Assembly: GCF_020089865.1 (NCBI RefSeq)
Contig: NZ_JAIRBM010000007.1
Location: forward strand, 124,001-188,000
Direction: 5' to 3'
DNA length: 64,000 nucleotides
Source of the DNA: Microvirga puerhi
GTDB taxonomy: Bacteria > Pseudomonadota > Alphaproteobacteria > Rhizobiales > Beijerinckiaceae
Shown here: positions 19,406 to 29,145 of the stretch, one piece after another
How positions within the stretch are numbered: position 1 is the first letter of the stretch
How the letters are laid out: each line of letters opens with the position of its first letter
Position numbers and translations under genes: made by a program
Notes under the pieces: generated by a model
The model's database searches: none
Told to the model about the DNA's origin: nothing
The model's input: only the letters and a program-made list of their open reading frames with translations

Positions 19406-20893
19406 TCAGTCAGCTTCGGCAAGGAGGGAAAGGCGGCGCGGCGTCGCCACCGTGAGATCGGTCAGCGGCGTCGGGTAATCGCCCGTGAAGCAGTGATCGG
19501 TGAACTGCGGCAAGGCGGCATTGCGGCCCGGCTCGCCCATGGCGCGATAGATGCCTTCGATGGACAGGAAGGCCAGGGAATCTGCGCCGATATAGGCGCG
19601 CATCTGCTCGAGGTCGTGGGTCGCCGCGAGGAGCTTCTCCTTCTCCGGCGTATCAATGCCGTAAAAATCCGGATGGGTGATCGGCGGGCTGGCGATGCGG
19701 AAGTGCACTTCCTTCGCGCCGGCCTCGCGCATCATGCGCACGATCTTCACGGATGTCGTGCCGCGCACCAGGCTGTCGTCGACGAGGACGATTCGCTTCC
19801 CCTCGATGGCGGAGCGGTTGGCTGAGTGCTTCATGCGCACGCCGAGTTCGCGCACGGATTGCGTGGGCTGGATGAAGGTCCGGCCGACATAGTGGTTGCG
19901 GATGATCCCGAGTTCATAGGGCAGGCCACAGCTCTGGGCGAAGCCGAGGGCGGCGGGCACGCCGGAATCGGGGACCGGAATCACCACATCGGCATTGGCG
20001 GGCGACTCCTGAGCGAGTTCCCGGCCCATGCCTTTGCGCACCTCATAGACGCTGCGGCCGTTCACGATGGAATCGGGCCGGGCGAAATAGATGTATTCGA
20101 AGATGCAGGGGCGCGGCGGCTGCTTCGGAGCGAAGCGGAAAGACTCGATTCCGTCCTCGGAGATCACGACGCATTCGCCGTTTTCGATGTCGCGCACGAA
20201 GCGGGCACCGATGATGTCGAGGGCGCAGGTCTCGGAGGTGAGGATGTAGCGGCCATCGAGTTCGCCGAGGACGAGCGGCCGAATCCCCAAAGGATCCCGG
20301 GCGCCGATGAGCTTCTTGTTGGTGAGCGCGACGAGCGAGTAGGCGCCCTCGATCTGCTTGATCGCCTCGAGGAAGCGATCGACCACGCGGCCGTGGCGGC
20401 TGCGGGCGACGAGGTGGACGATCACTTCGGTGTCGGTGGTCGACTGGCAAATGGCGCCTTCGCGGATCAGGTTCCGACGAAGGGTGAGGCCATTGGTGAG
20501 GTTGCCGTTATGGGCGACCGCCAGACCGCCGCCGTCGAGTTCGGCGAAGAGCGGCTGCACATTCCGAAGAATGGTCTCGCCCGTCGTGGAATAACGAACG
20601 TGGCCGATGGCCGAGAGGCCTTCCAGGCGCTCGATAACCGCGCGGTCCGAGAAGCCGTCGCCGACAAGGCCAAGCTTCCGCTCAAGGTGAAAGACATGGC
20701 CGTCGAAGGAGACGATGCCCGCAGCTTCCTGGCCGCGATGCTGGAGTGCGTGAAGACCCAGGGCGGTGATCGCAGCAGCATCGGGATGGCCGTAGATGCC
20801 GAAGACTCCGCATTCCTCGCGCAACGTATCGCCGTCGAGGTCAAGGTCCACCGTCTTGGGTTGGACCTGCCACGTCTCAGACAGAGAAGACAT
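19406..20893 (-). CDS. purF: Amidophosphoribosyltransferase
   Basis: Catalyses the first step of purine synthesis (PRPP + glutamine to phosphoribosylamine). 495 residues. An N-terminal propeptide of ~27 residues precedes the catalytic Cys28 in EECGVFGIYG, followed by the glutaminase domain and the PRPP site (IVLVDDSLVRGTTS). ATGs lie at 20899 and 20893; I choose 20893 because AAGGA is 7 bases before it and only one base before the other. Upstream is cvpA, downstream the SDR gene, giving the common cvpA-purF-SDR order. Confidence 0.97.
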   Translation of the reverse strand: MSSLSETWQVQPKTVDLDLDGDTLREECGVFGIYGHPDAAAITALGLHALQHRGQEAAGIVSFDGHVFHLERKLGLVGDGFSDRAVIERLEGLSAIGHVRYSTTGETILRNVQPLFAELDGGGLAVAHNGNLTNGLTLRRNLIREGAICQSTTDTEVIVHLVARSRHGRVVDRFLEAIKQIEGAYSLVALTNKKLIGARDPLGIRPLVLGELDGRYILTSETCALDIIGARFVRDIENGECVVISEDGIESFRFAPKQPPRPCIFEYIYFARPDSIVNGRSVYEVRKGMGRELAQESPANADVVIPVPDSGVPAALGFAQSCGLPYELGIIRNHYVGRTFIQPTQSVRELGVRMKHSANRSAIEGKRIVLVDDSLVRGTTSVKIVRMMREAGAKEVHFRIASPPITHPDFYGIDTPEKEKLLAATHDLEQMRAYIGADSLAFLSIEGIYRAMGEPGRNAALPQFTDHCFTGDYPTPLTDLTVATPRRLSLLAEAD

Positions 20894-21034
20894 CGTCATT
20901 TCCTTGGGGTGGGCACCACGGGCGGCGCGTAAGGCCCCTATTTAATGAGCGTTCGACCAATCGCCAACGGTTATTGCGGCCGCTCCCCTGCAAAGACGCC
21001 GCAGCGCCCGTGCAAACCGCGGCACGGCGGGGCT

Positions 21035-21658
21035 TCAGCCCCGCGGCTGCGCCGGACGGGCAGGGGGCGCCGCAGGCGTAGCGGGAGCCGGATTGGGGCG
21101 CTGCGGATCGGGCTCAGCCGGCTCGCCGGTCTCCGGCTCGGCCGCCGTGCCCTTCTCGCGCAGCTTCTGGATCAGCGCTTCCGCATTCTCGGGCAACATA
21201 GCGATGATACTGTCGCGGGTATTTTCCATGGCGGGGCGGGTGCGCGAGGTCGCCGCCCAGTCGGGATTCTTGCCCTGCAGCAGCCAGCCAAGGAACGCCC
21301 ACCCGATCACGCAGATCAGGAAGCCGCGAGCCGCTCCGAAGAAGAGCCCCAATGTCCGGTCGAGGGCGCCGATGCGCGAATCGAGGATCAGATCCGAGAT
21401 CTGAACCGTGATGATCGAGACGATGATGAGGGTGACGACGAAGATGCCGCCGATGGCCGCCACCAGGGCGACGGTGTGATTATGGATATATTGCTGCGCC
21501 AGCGGCAGCACGGCCGGATGCAGGTACCAGGCGACGGCGGCGGCGGCGACCCAGGCCACGATCGCAAGAACCTCGCGCGTGAAGCCGCGAACGGCCGCCA
21601 GGAGACCTGAAATCAACACGACGCCGACGACGACAAGATCCAGAATTGAAAATGGCAT
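21035..21658 (-). CDS. cvpA: CvpA family inner-membrane protein
   Basis: A 207-residue protein with four N-terminal hydrophobic segments (PFSILDLVVVGVVLISGLLAAVRGFTREVL is a typical CvpA opening) and a soluble Pro/Ala/Glu-rich tail. CvpA was named for colicin V production and is also linked to envelope stress; its activity is unknown. It precedes purF by about 140 bases on the same strand. Confidence 0.92.
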   Translation of the reverse strand: MPFSILDLVVVGVVLISGLLAAVRGFTREVLAIVAWVAAAAVAWYLHPAVLPLAQQYIHNHTVALVAAIGGIFVVTLIIVSIITVQISDLILDSRIGALDRTLGLFFGAARGFLICVIGWAFLGWLLQGKNPDWAATSRTRPAMENTRDSIIAMLPENAEALIQKLREKGTAAEPETGEPAEPDPQRPNPAPATPAAPPARPAQPRG

Positions 21659-21837
21659 GGGCCAAGCCTGACGCAGAAACGGGTGGGGACAGCCTCACGA
21701 GGCGGTTAAGGCGTCGGGTGTATAGCCGCAAGAAACGATTTCGTCACCCTTGGAGTATCCAGAGCATGAAGTGGGGTGGACCTCGCCCAGGATTAATGCT
21801 GCCGCTTCCGCTGAACGTCGGCTGCTCGGCAAAAGAA

Positions 21838-21861
21838 ATCCCGGCAGTTTCCCGCCGGGAT
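21838..21861 (-). terminator. Intrinsic terminator of RTX gene 2
   Basis: An 8-bp stem (ATCCCGGC / GCCGGGAT) with an 8-base loop, followed on the minus strand by TTCTTTTG, lies 26 bases past the stop of the RTX gene. Confidence 0.75.
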
Positions 21862-21886
21862 GGCTTATTAATGGACTATTTGCAGC

Positions 21887-23005
21887 TTAGATGAAGTGAA
21901 AATCGTCCGCCGTTAGCTTCAATCCCGGCTTCAGCTTTAGGATCTCAATGCCCTTCTTATGGCCCGAGCCGTCATTATCCAAATAAACGAAGCCGTTCTT
22001 TTTGTTATAATAAACGAAATCGTTCTTATCCTTTGCGTGATCGCCGACGATGAAGAACTTCTTGTTGAGCTTGCCTGCCTTCATGGCCTTGTTCTTAAAA
22101 GCCTTGATGGAGGACAGGCTGAACTCAAGAGTGTCGTCAGCGGAATTGAAATCCATCACCTGATCGAACTGGCCTTTCTTCAGCGGGCTGTCGAACACGA
22201 AGGTGTCTTTGCCCTTGCCGCCGTAAAGCATGTCCTTGCCCTGGCCGCCATTGAGGATGTCGTCTCCGTCCAGGCCGTAGAGCTTGTCGTTGCCGTTCCC
22301 GCCCAGGAGAATGTCGGAGCCTGCGGTCCCCGTGAGCTTGTCGTTCTTCGTGCTGCCAGTGAAGGTATCGACCCCATCTGTGACCCCAATGGTCAGGGTT
22401 CTCTCGAAAGTCAGACCGCCTGCGTCCTTCACCTCGACCTTGATCTGGTGGGAAGAGGCTGTCTCGTAATCGAGCTTCGAGCCGTCCGCGACCAGAAGCT
22501 TCTTGCCCGTGGAATCAAGCTGGAAACGACCGCCGGCATCGTCCTTCAGCTTGAACGTGAAAGTGTCGTTGGCATCGGGATCGAGCGCTGCCAGGGGGCC
22601 GATTTCGGTTCCTGCCGCAGCGTTCTCCGCGACCTTAGGTGCCGTGATGCCAAGAATGCCGATATCGGTCGGAGCTTCATTGACGTTCGTGACATTGATC
22701 GTAATGGCGCCCTTATCAACGACTGTGCCCATGTCGCCGTTCGCGGAGATCGCGACGTCGAAGTGGTTCAGATCGGCCCTTTCGAAGTCGAATAGATTAC
22801 CACCTGTTTTGACAACGAGTTCATACTCGCCCGAGGTCGCATTGTGCCGAATCTCGAAGCGGTCGGCGATGCTGTCAGTGAGCGCATAAGTGAAGGTCTC
22901 GCCGTTCGCTCCGCCATCGACACTAAGCGTGCCAATAACGGTGTTGTTGTCAGGCATTTCGGCAACCGTCGTTGCCGAGAGGATAACTGTCGCATTCCTG
23001 GCCAT
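21887..23005 (-). CDS. Cadherin-like/RTX protein, probable type I secreted (paralogue 2)
   Basis: A 372-residue protein with two cadherin-like beta modules (about residues 1-110 and 112-210, with the Asn-Glu-Ala-Pro linker NVNEAPTDI between them), then RTX nonapeptides at about 225-270 (GGNGNDKLYGLDGDDILNGG and onward). The C-terminal ~100 residues align by eye with those of the RTX protein at 17009-18535 (for example AKDKNDFVYYNKKNGF and LKPGLKLTADDFHFI), marking a shared type I secretion tail. Calcium binding and export are inferred from these motifs. It sits between radA and cvpA, genes that are neighbours in related genomes, so it appears to be an insertion. Its substrate or partner is unknown. 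Confidence 0.85.
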   Translation of the reverse strand: MARNATVILSATTVAEMPDNNTVIGTLSVDGGANGETFTYALTDSIADRFEIRHNATSGEYELVVKTGGNLFDFERADLNHFDVAISANGDMGTVVDKGAITINVTNVNEAPTDIGILGITAPKVAENAAAGTEIGPLAALDPDANDTFTFKLKDDAGGRFQLDSTGKKLLVADGSKLDYETASSHQIKVEVKDAGGLTFERTLTIGVTDGVDTFTGSTKNDKLTGTAGSDILLGGNGNDKLYGLDGDDILNGGQGKDMLYGGKGKDTFVFDSPLKKGQFDQVMDFNSADDTLEFSLSSIKAFKNKAMKAGKLNKKFFIVGDHAKDKNDFVYYNKKNGFVYLDNDGSGHKKGIEILKLKPGLKLTADDFHFI

Positions 23006-23049
23006 TCTGGAACCCCGCCATTCTATAATGCGACCTCAGATGGCTGCCC

Positions 23050-23087
23050 AAGTCATAAATATATGATATATTGTATCATAAAATCAA
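23050..23087 (-). promoter_or_regulatory. AT-rich palindromic region upstream of RTX gene 2
   Basis: Contains a perfect 7-bp inverted repeat TATGATA-N5-TATCATA (23062-23080), about 60 bases before the start codon. AAGTCATA, ATATGATATA and AAATCAA are shared with the region before the other RTX gene. An operator or AT-rich promoter is inferred. Confidence 0.45.
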
Positions 23088-23132
23088 CGGCCCTTGGTAT
23101 CGCGTACTCTTCAGTTAGACAGGGATGTCCCG

Positions 23133-24530
23133 TTATGCACTCCGTCGCCGGCTAGCGATTCCAGCTACCAGATCCGTGATATGCCCAATGGACGAAGCGG
23201 CGAGAGGAAGACGTTCCTTCTTGGTTTTGTCTACTCGTGCAGCCGGAGCGACAGCTCCTGAAAAACCAAGCTTTGCCGCCTCTTTGAGGCGTGCTTCTGC
23301 CTGGGCGACCGGCCGGATGGCGCCGGAGAGGCCCATTTCGCCGAAATAGACCGTATCAGGCGGAAGCGATGAGCCGGACAGGGACGATACCAGGGCCGCA
23401 GCGGCGGCAAGGTCCGCGGCGGGCTCGGTGATGCGCAGGCCGCCGGCGACGTTGAGATAGACGTCGTGCATGCCGAGTCTCAAACCCCCGTGAGCCTCCA
23501 GAACGGCCAGGATCATCGACAGACGGTTCGGATCCCAACCCACGACGGCACGGCGTGGCGTGCCGAGCGAGGAGGGGGCGACAAGGGCCTGGATCTCCAC
23601 CAGCAGCGGACGGGTCCCTTCCATGCCGGCGAAGACGGCCGTTCCCGGCGTCGCGAGGTCGCGTCCGGCCAGGAAAAGCTCGGAGGGGTTGGGCACCTCG
23701 CGTAAGCCCTGGTCCGACATCTCGAACACGCCGATCTCGTCGGTGGGGCCGAAACGGTTCTTCACGGCGCGAAGAATGCGGAAATGGTGGCCGGTGTCAC
23801 CCTCGAAGGAGACCACTGCATCCACCATGTGCTCGACGACGCGGGGGCCGGCGATCTGGCCGTCCTTCGTCACGTGTCCGACAAGGATCACCGCCGTGCC
23901 GGTGGTCTTCGCGAAGCGGATCAGCGCCTGGGCGCTGCCGCGGACCTGGGTCACGGTGCCGGGAGCCGATTCCACCGTCTCGGTCCACATGGTCTGGATC
24001 GAGTCGATGATGGCAAGCGCCGGCGGACGCCCCTGGGACAGGGTCGCGACGATATCCTCCACATTGGTCTCGGAAGCGAGCTCCACGGAGGACTGTCCGA
24101 GGCCGAGGCGTTCGGCGCGCAGGCGCACCTGCGCCACGGCCTCTTCGCCCGAGATATAGGCGACGCGCTGCCCGCGATTGGCGAGAGCGGCGGAGGCCTG
24201 CATGAGGAGGGTCGACTTGCCGATTCCTGGATCGCCGCCGAGCAGGATGACCGAGCCGTGCACGAAGCCGCCGCCGGTCACACGGTCGAGTTCGGCGATG
24301 CCGGATGGCGTGCGCGGGGCTTCCTTCGCCTCGCCCGAAAGGCCCTCGAGCGGAAAGATCCGGCCCTTGGCGCGGGATGGCCGCGTGGCGACGGGCCCGA
24401 CCATCGGGTTCGCGGAGGCGGTCTCCTCGACGATGGTATTCCAGCCGCCGCAGGCCTCGCACTTGCCCTTCCAGCGGTTATAGACCGCGCCGCAGCTCTG
24501 GCATGCGAAGGACGGCTGACGCTTCGCCAT
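23133..24530 (-). CDS. radA: DNA repair protein RadA
   Basis: RecA-like branch-migration ATPase, 465 residues. Zinc finger Cys10-Cys13...Cys24-Cys27, Walker A GDPGIGKST at 99-107, the RadA-specific KNRFG motif, and a C-terminal Lon-protease-like domain. It helps process recombination intermediates. Its ATG overlaps the alr stop by one base (TGATG), so it is translated from the dnaB-alr-radA transcript. Confidence 0.97.
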   Translation of the reverse strand: MAKRQPSFACQSCGAVYNRWKGKCEACGGWNTIVEETASANPMVGPVATRPSRAKGRIFPLEGLSGEAKEAPRTPSGIAELDRVTGGGFVHGSVILLGGDPGIGKSTLLMQASAALANRGQRVAYISGEEAVAQVRLRAERLGLGQSSVELASETNVEDIVATLSQGRPPALAIIDSIQTMWTETVESAPGTVTQVRGSAQALIRFAKTTGTAVILVGHVTKDGQIAGPRVVEHMVDAVVSFEGDTGHHFRILRAVKNRFGPTDEIGVFEMSDQGLREVPNPSELFLAGRDLATPGTAVFAGMEGTRPLLVEIQALVAPSSLGTPRRAVVGWDPNRLSMILAVLEAHGGLRLGMHDVYLNVAGGLRITEPAADLAAAAALVSSLSGSSLPPDTVYFGEMGLSGAIRPVAQAEARLKEAAKLGFSGAVAPAARVDKTKKERLPLAASSIGHITDLVAGIASRRRSA

Positions 24531-25696
24531 CAGTCCTGCGCCTCGCGATAGGTCCGACGATAGCGCGCGCCGAGGCTCGTCAGAATTTCGTAGCCGATCG
24601 TGCCGGCCCGGCGGCCGACCTCGTCGATCGTGAGGGCACCGCCGATCAGGGTCACCGGAACGCCTCGCGCAATGTCGCCTTCGGGCACGTCCGTGACATC
24701 GACCGCGAGCAGATCCATGGAGATGGTGCCTGCAAAGGGGCAGAGCCGGCTCGCGACGATCGCCATTCCGGACAATGTCGCCTCGCCACTCTGGCCGCGG
24801 GCGCTGGCCGACCGCGAATAGCCATCCGCGTAACCGACCGAGACCGTGGCGATGCGGCGCTTGTCCCGGGCCGTCCAGCGGCCGCTATAGCCCACCGTCT
24901 CGCCGGCTTCGATCCAGCGTAGCTGCACGATCCTGCCTTCGAGCCCGACAACCGGGCGCATGGGATTCTCTTCGTCCGGCGTCGGATTGCCGCCATAGAG
25001 GGCGTAGCCCGGCCGGACGAGATCGAAATGCGGCTTTTCGCGTAAGAAAATGCCCGAGGAATTAGCGAGCGAGGCAGGAACATCGGGCAGCATATTCCGA
25101 ACGGCGGTGAAAGCCTTGATCTGCTGCCCGTTGACCGGATTGTCCTGCTCCTCCGCGCTCGCAAAATGGCTCATGAGCAGCGAAGGCTCGAAGTCCTTCA
25201 GCTCGGAGCGGATCGGCAGCGCCAAGCCTTCCCTCACGGTGAGGCCGAGGCGGTTCATGCCGGTGTCGACGTGGATCGCAGCCGGGAAGCGGCGGCCTTC
25301 CGCGCGGCTGAAGGCCGCCCATTCCATGATCTCTTCGAGCGAGCCGAGAACCGGGCGTAGGTTGCTTGTCGCGTAAGCGGCGCAGGAGCCCGGCAGCAGG
25401 CCGTTGAGGACATAGATCGTCGCGTCGGGGGCGACTGCCCTCGTGCGAACCGCCTCGCTCACATGGGCTACGAAGAAGGTGCGGCAGCCGGCGCGGGCGA
25501 GGGCGGGCACGGCTTTCTCGATGCCGGTCCCGTAGGCATTCGCCTTGACCACGGCGCTTGCCTCCGCGCCGCCGGCAGCGTCGCGTAAGCAGCGCCAGTT
25601 GGAGGCGAGGGCGTCGAGATCGATATGGAGAAGTCCTCCGGCAGCGCTTTCGGAAGCGGTCGTCTCGGATGCGTTCTGCGGGATGTGCTTGTTCAA
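24530..25696 (-). CDS. alr: Alanine racemase
   Basis: Makes D-alanine for peptidoglycan with PLP. 388 residues: PLP lysine Lys51 in VVKANAYGTG, the N-terminal barrel, and the second catalytic Tyr in the VGYADGYSRSA motif of the C-terminal half. The start appears to be a TTG at 25696 overlapping the dnaB stop (TTGA), with no other candidate before the conserved HIDLDAL motif. Translational coupling with dnaB is therefore likely. Confidence 0.95.
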   Translation of the reverse strand: MNKHIPQNASETTASESAAGGLLHIDLDALASNWRCLRDAAGGAEASAVVKANAYGTGIEKAVPALARAGCRTFFVAHVSEAVRTRAVAPDATIYVLNGLLPGSCAAYATSNLRPVLGSLEEIMEWAAFSRAEGRRFPAAIHVDTGMNRLGLTVREGLALPIRSELKDFEPSLLMSHFASAEEQDNPVNGQQIKAFTAVRNMLPDVPASLANSSGIFLREKPHFDLVRPGYALYGGNPTPDEENPMRPVVGLEGRIVQLRWIEAGETVGYSGRWTARDKRRIATVSVGYADGYSRSASARGQSGEATLSGMAIVASRLCPFAGTISMDLLAVDVTDVPEGDIARGVPVTLIGGALTIDEVGRRAGTIGYEILTSLGARYRRTYREAQD

Positions 25697-27186
25697 TCGC
25701 CGATCCGTTCAGGAAGTTTATCTTCGTCCGCGAGATTGGTGAAGCGGGTGATGTCCGCCTGGAAGGCCAGCTGCACCGTGCCGGTGGGGCCGTGACGCTG
25801 CTTGCCTATGATCACCTCCGCCTTGCCGTGGACCTGGTCCATCTCGGCCTGCCATTTGAAGTATTCCTCGGTGCCGGGCTTCGGCTCCTTGTTCTTCAGA
25901 TAATACTCTTCGCGATAAACGAACATCACCACGTCGGCGTCCTGCTCGATCGAGCCCGATTCACGGAGGTCGGAGAGCTGAGGGCGCTTGTCGTCGCGCG
26001 ATTCCACCTGACGGGAGAGCTGGGACAAGGCGATGATCGGAACCGCAAGCTCCTTGGCGAGCGCCTTGAGGCCGGTGGTGATCTCGGTCAGCTCCTGAAC
26101 CCGGTTTTCGCCCTTCTTGGCGGAGGCGGAGAGGAGCTGGAGGTAGTCGACCACCAGCACGTCGAGGCCCCGCTGGCGCTTCAGGCGTCGTGCCCGGGCG
26201 GCGAGCTGCGCGATGGAGATGCCGCCGGTCTGGTCGATGTAGAACGGGATCGACTGCATTTCCCGCGCGGCTTCCGTGATCTTGTAGAAATCGTCCTCGC
26301 GCATGTCGCCGCGGCGGATCTTGTAGGACGCGACGCCAGACTGCTCGGCGATGATACGGGTTGCGAGCTGTTCGGATGACATTTCGAGCGAGAAGAAGCC
26401 GACGATGCCGCCGTTGACGGTCTTCATGGTCCCGTCCTGCTGCTTCTCCGCTTGGTAGGCCTTGGCGATGTTGAAGGCGATGTTGGTGACAAGAGAGGTC
26501 TTACCCATGGCTGGGCGGCCGGCCAGGATCACGAGGTCCGACGACTGAAGGCCGCCGAGGGTCCGGTCGAGATCGATCAGACCCGTCGAGATGCCCGACA
26601 GCTTGCCTTCGCGCTTATAGGCCGCCGCCGCCATGTCGATGGCCTGGGTCAGGGCATCGGAGAAGCGCTGGAAGCCACCGTCATATCGGCCTGTCTCAGC
26701 CAGTTCGTAGAGACGGCGCTCGGCCTCCTCGATCTGCTCGCGCGGCGAGGTGTCGACCGGAGCGTCGTAAGCGACGTTCACGAGATCCTCGCCGATGGTG
26801 ATCAGGTTTCGGCGAACGGCGAGATCATAAATCGTCCGGCCGTAATCCTCCGCGTTGATGACGGTCGTTGCCTCCGCAGCTAGGCGGGCAAGGTATTGCG
26901 AAACCGTGACGCCGCCGAGGTCCTGATCGCCGAGGAAGGTCTTCAGAGTGATCGGGGTCGCGACCTTGCCAGCCTTGATCAGGCTCGTGGCGACCTCGTA
27001 GACGCGGCGGTGAAGGTCTTCCATGAAATGGGACGCTTCAAGAAAGTCCGATACGCGATAATAGGCGTCATTATTGACCAGGATCGCGCCGAGAAGCGCC
27101 TGCTCGGCATCGATGTTGTTCGGTGCGACGCGGAATTGCGGTTCGGCAGCGTCGATGCGGGCAATCAGGGCATTGGCGGTGGCCAT
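25693..27186 (-). CDS. dnaB: Replicative DNA helicase DnaB
   Basis: Hexameric helicase that unwinds DNA at the fork. 497 residues: N-terminal primase-interacting domain (about 20-120), linker, and the RecA-like domain with Walker A GRPAMGKTS near residue 210 and the conserved DYLQLL and SQLSR motifs. No intein is present. It begins a dnaB-alr-radA transcript. Confidence 0.98.
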   Translation of the reverse strand: MATANALIARIDAAEPQFRVAPNNIDAEQALLGAILVNNDAYYRVSDFLEASHFMEDLHRRVYEVATSLIKAGKVATPITLKTFLGDQDLGGVTVSQYLARLAAEATTVINAEDYGRTIYDLAVRRNLITIGEDLVNVAYDAPVDTSPREQIEEAERRLYELAETGRYDGGFQRFSDALTQAIDMAAAAYKREGKLSGISTGLIDLDRTLGGLQSSDLVILAGRPAMGKTSLVTNIAFNIAKAYQAEKQQDGTMKTVNGGIVGFFSLEMSSEQLATRIIAEQSGVASYKIRRGDMREDDFYKITEAAREMQSIPFYIDQTGGISIAQLAARARRLKRQRGLDVLVVDYLQLLSASAKKGENRVQELTEITTGLKALAKELAVPIIALSQLSRQVESRDDKRPQLSDLRESGSIEQDADVVMFVYREEYYLKNKEPKPGTEEYFKWQAEMDQVHGKAEVIIGKQRHGPTGTVQLAFQADITRFTNLADEDKLPERIGD

Positions 27187-27375
27187 CCGGCGCTCCGAAA
27201 AACAAATTCAGGGATCGGACATCCATAAACCAGATTCGGGCAATGAAAGGTTGCCGCCCGGACACAGGTCGAGACTCGGCCCGGACCTGTATGGTTTGTC
27301 CTCGTTGTCCCCGATTCTCACACTGCACTTGTCCACCGACCGGCGGAGCGTTTTTCGCTTGCCCTTTAACGAAAA

Positions 27376-27406
27376 GGCGCTCTCCGCCGAATCGACGGAA
27401 AGCGCC
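27376..27406 (-). terminator. Intrinsic terminator of the rpsF-rplI operon
   Basis: GGCGCT and AGCGCC, with inner pairing (TCCGTCG/CGGCGGA type), form a long hairpin followed on the minus strand by TTTTCGTT, about 50 bases after the rplI stop. Confidence 0.65.
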
Positions 27407-27457
27407 ATTCTGGAACAAAAAGTGAACGAGAGCAAGTGCTCCCGTTCCGCTCGAGAC

Positions 27458-28021
27458 TTAGAGCTCGACGTCTCCGGCTTCCGCGAGAGCCGCACCGACT
27501 TCGAGGCCGAGATCGTCGAGGTTGGTCTCTTCACGGGTCGTCACCGACTCGCCGCGAGCCTGACGCTCTGCTTCCTCGGGGCTGCGGGCGACGTTGATGG
27601 TCACCTCGACCTCGACTTCCGGATGCAGCGAAACCGGGACCGCGTGCAGGCCCAGCGTCTTGATCGGGGTGTTGAGGACGATCTGGTGACGGTCAACCGA
27701 GAAGCCATCCTTGGTCATCGTCTCGGCCAGGTCGCGGGTCGAGACTGATCCGTAGAGGACGCCCGTCTCGCCGGCCTGGCGGATGATGGTGAAGCTCTGA
27801 CCGTTCAGCTTCTCGCCGACGGCTTCAGCTTCCTTGCGGCGCTCGAGGTTGCGGGCCTCGAGCTGGGCGCGCTGCGTCTCGAAATGCTCTTTGTTGGTCT
27901 TGGTGGCGCGCAGAGCCTTGCCGCGGGGCAGGAGGAAGTTGCGCGCATAGCCGTCGCGCACCTTCACGGTCTCGCCCATCTGGCCGAGCTTTGCGACGCG
28001 CTCGAGAAGGATCACTTCCAT
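27458..28021 (-). CDS. rplI: 50S ribosomal protein L9 (bL9)
   Basis: 187 residues with the bL9 start [32 protein letters not shown] and the long connecting helix before the C-terminal rRNA-binding domain. It has an acidic extension of about 20 residues beyond the usual end. The ATG at 28021 has AAGGAG 8 bases upstream; the longer open frame to 28129 lacks support. Last gene of the rpsF-rpsR-DUF2232-rplI operon. Confidence 0.97.
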   Translation of the reverse strand: MEVILLERVAKLGQMGETVKVRDGYARNFLLPRGKALRATKTNKEHFETQRAQLEARNLERRKEAEAVGEKLNGQSFTIIRQAGETGVLYGSVSTRDLAETMTKDGFSVDRHQIVLNTPIKTLGLHAVPVSLHPEVEVEVTINVARSPEEAERQARGESVTTREETNLDDLGLEVGAALAEAGDVEL

Positions 28022-28046
28022 TGGTTTTCTCCTTGAATGTTCGTGA

Positions 28047-29024
28047 TCAGGTGGAAAGGGTAGGAGGAACATTCGGGCCGCGCCCCTTGCCACGGAAGCG
28101 GCGGCGTAGCCCGAAAACAGAATCGGCAAGGCCGAACAGCGACAGGGCGACCATCAGGAGGCCCTGAGATACGAACAGCACCACGTAGACGGCGCCGAGA
28201 ATGAGCCCGCGAACCGGATTGCCGCGGGTGCGATCGTGGACGGCCGCGAGGCCCTGCAAGGCAAAGGCCATGAACAGCGCGCCGGCCAGGGCTGCGAAGA
28301 AAACACCTAGAAAATTGTCGAGCTGGAACAGCATGACGAGCACACAGGCTCCCAGCAGCAAACCTGCAGCCCTCGGCATGATCAGGTCCGGCACCGACGG
28401 CCAGGGGCGCGGCAGGCGCTTCGAGATCGCGACGACCTTCGCGGCAGCCCACAGATACAGCGCCAGGACAATCGTGAAGCCCTGGGCGGACAGGAACGGC
28501 GTCACGCGGGAGAACAGCTCGATCAGTTCCGTGCGGGTCTCGGCATCCAGGCTGTCCGGCTGCCCGGCAGGGAACTGCAGGTTCACGAAGGCCTGAGCGA
28601 TCTCGCGGGCATTCGCCAGGAACACGTCGTAGTCGCCTCGTGTCGAGATGATTCCGGCGGCAACGACGGTCATGGCGGCGGTTGCTGCGACCCAGGTGAG
28701 CAGACGGCCGATCGGGTACCACTCGATGGCACCGTTCTCCGTCGGGCGACCGAGGAGCGCCAGATAGGCCAACCACCATGCAGGCAGTCCCGTCACGGCG
28801 GTAAAGCCCAGTCCGCTCAGCGGGGAGATGGCGATGCCGATCGCCAGGCCGCCGACGGCGGCCGCAACGAGGCCGGAGCGATGGTTCCAGCCGAGGGCAA
28901 CGATCAGGACGGGAATCGGAGACAGGAGATACAGGACGGCGGCCAGCGGAGTCGCTTTCACGATCACCGCGGTCAGAAGGGCCGAAACGAGGCCCGCGCC
29001 GATGCCTGGAAGAAGAAAGTTCAT
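28047..29024 (-). CDS. DUF2232 membrane protein
   Basis: A 325-residue protein with about eight hydrophobic segments (starting [22 protein letters not shown]) and a basic C-terminus ([11 protein letters not shown]). DUF2232/YybS-like proteins often lie between rpsR and rplI in Hyphomicrobiales, as here, 25 bases before rplI. Function unknown; a transporter-like fold is suspected for the family. ATG 29024 is preferred to an upstream extension at 29075. Confidence 0.85.
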   Translation of the reverse strand: MNFLLPGIGAGLVSALLTAVIVKATPLAAVLYLLSPIPVLIVALGWNHRSGLVAAAVGGLAIGIAISPLSGLGFTAVTGLPAWWLAYLALLGRPTENGAIEWYPIGRLLTWVAATAAMTVVAAGIISTRGDYDVFLANAREIAQAFVNLQFPAGQPDSLDAETRTELIELFSRVTPFLSAQGFTIVLALYLWAAAKVVAISKRLPRPWPSVPDLIMPRAAGLLLGACVLVMLFQLDNFLGVFFAALAGALFMAFALQGLAAVHDRTRGNPVRGLILGAVYVVLFVSQGLLMVALSLFGLADSVFGLRRRFRGKGRGPNVPPTLST

Positions 29025-29145
29025 GGATCTCGCTGTCCCGCTGCTTTCGTGCAGGGTTAGGGGCCGTTGCCCCAACTGACCCGACGGATTTTCACCGCCG
29101 AGCGATTGGTCGAAGGGAGGCTGCGGAAGTGCAGCCTCACCGATC

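Noticed and set aside
20894..21034. Possible purine-sensing riboswitch before purF
   Set aside because: No conserved purine or PRPP aptamer core could be recognised in this short interval.
27413..27427. GAAC-N7-GAAC between rplI and dnaB, formally an SOS box
   Set aside because: It lies in the rplI 3' region, before the operon terminator and about 230 bases from dnaB. One or two such matches are expected by chance in 64 kb.
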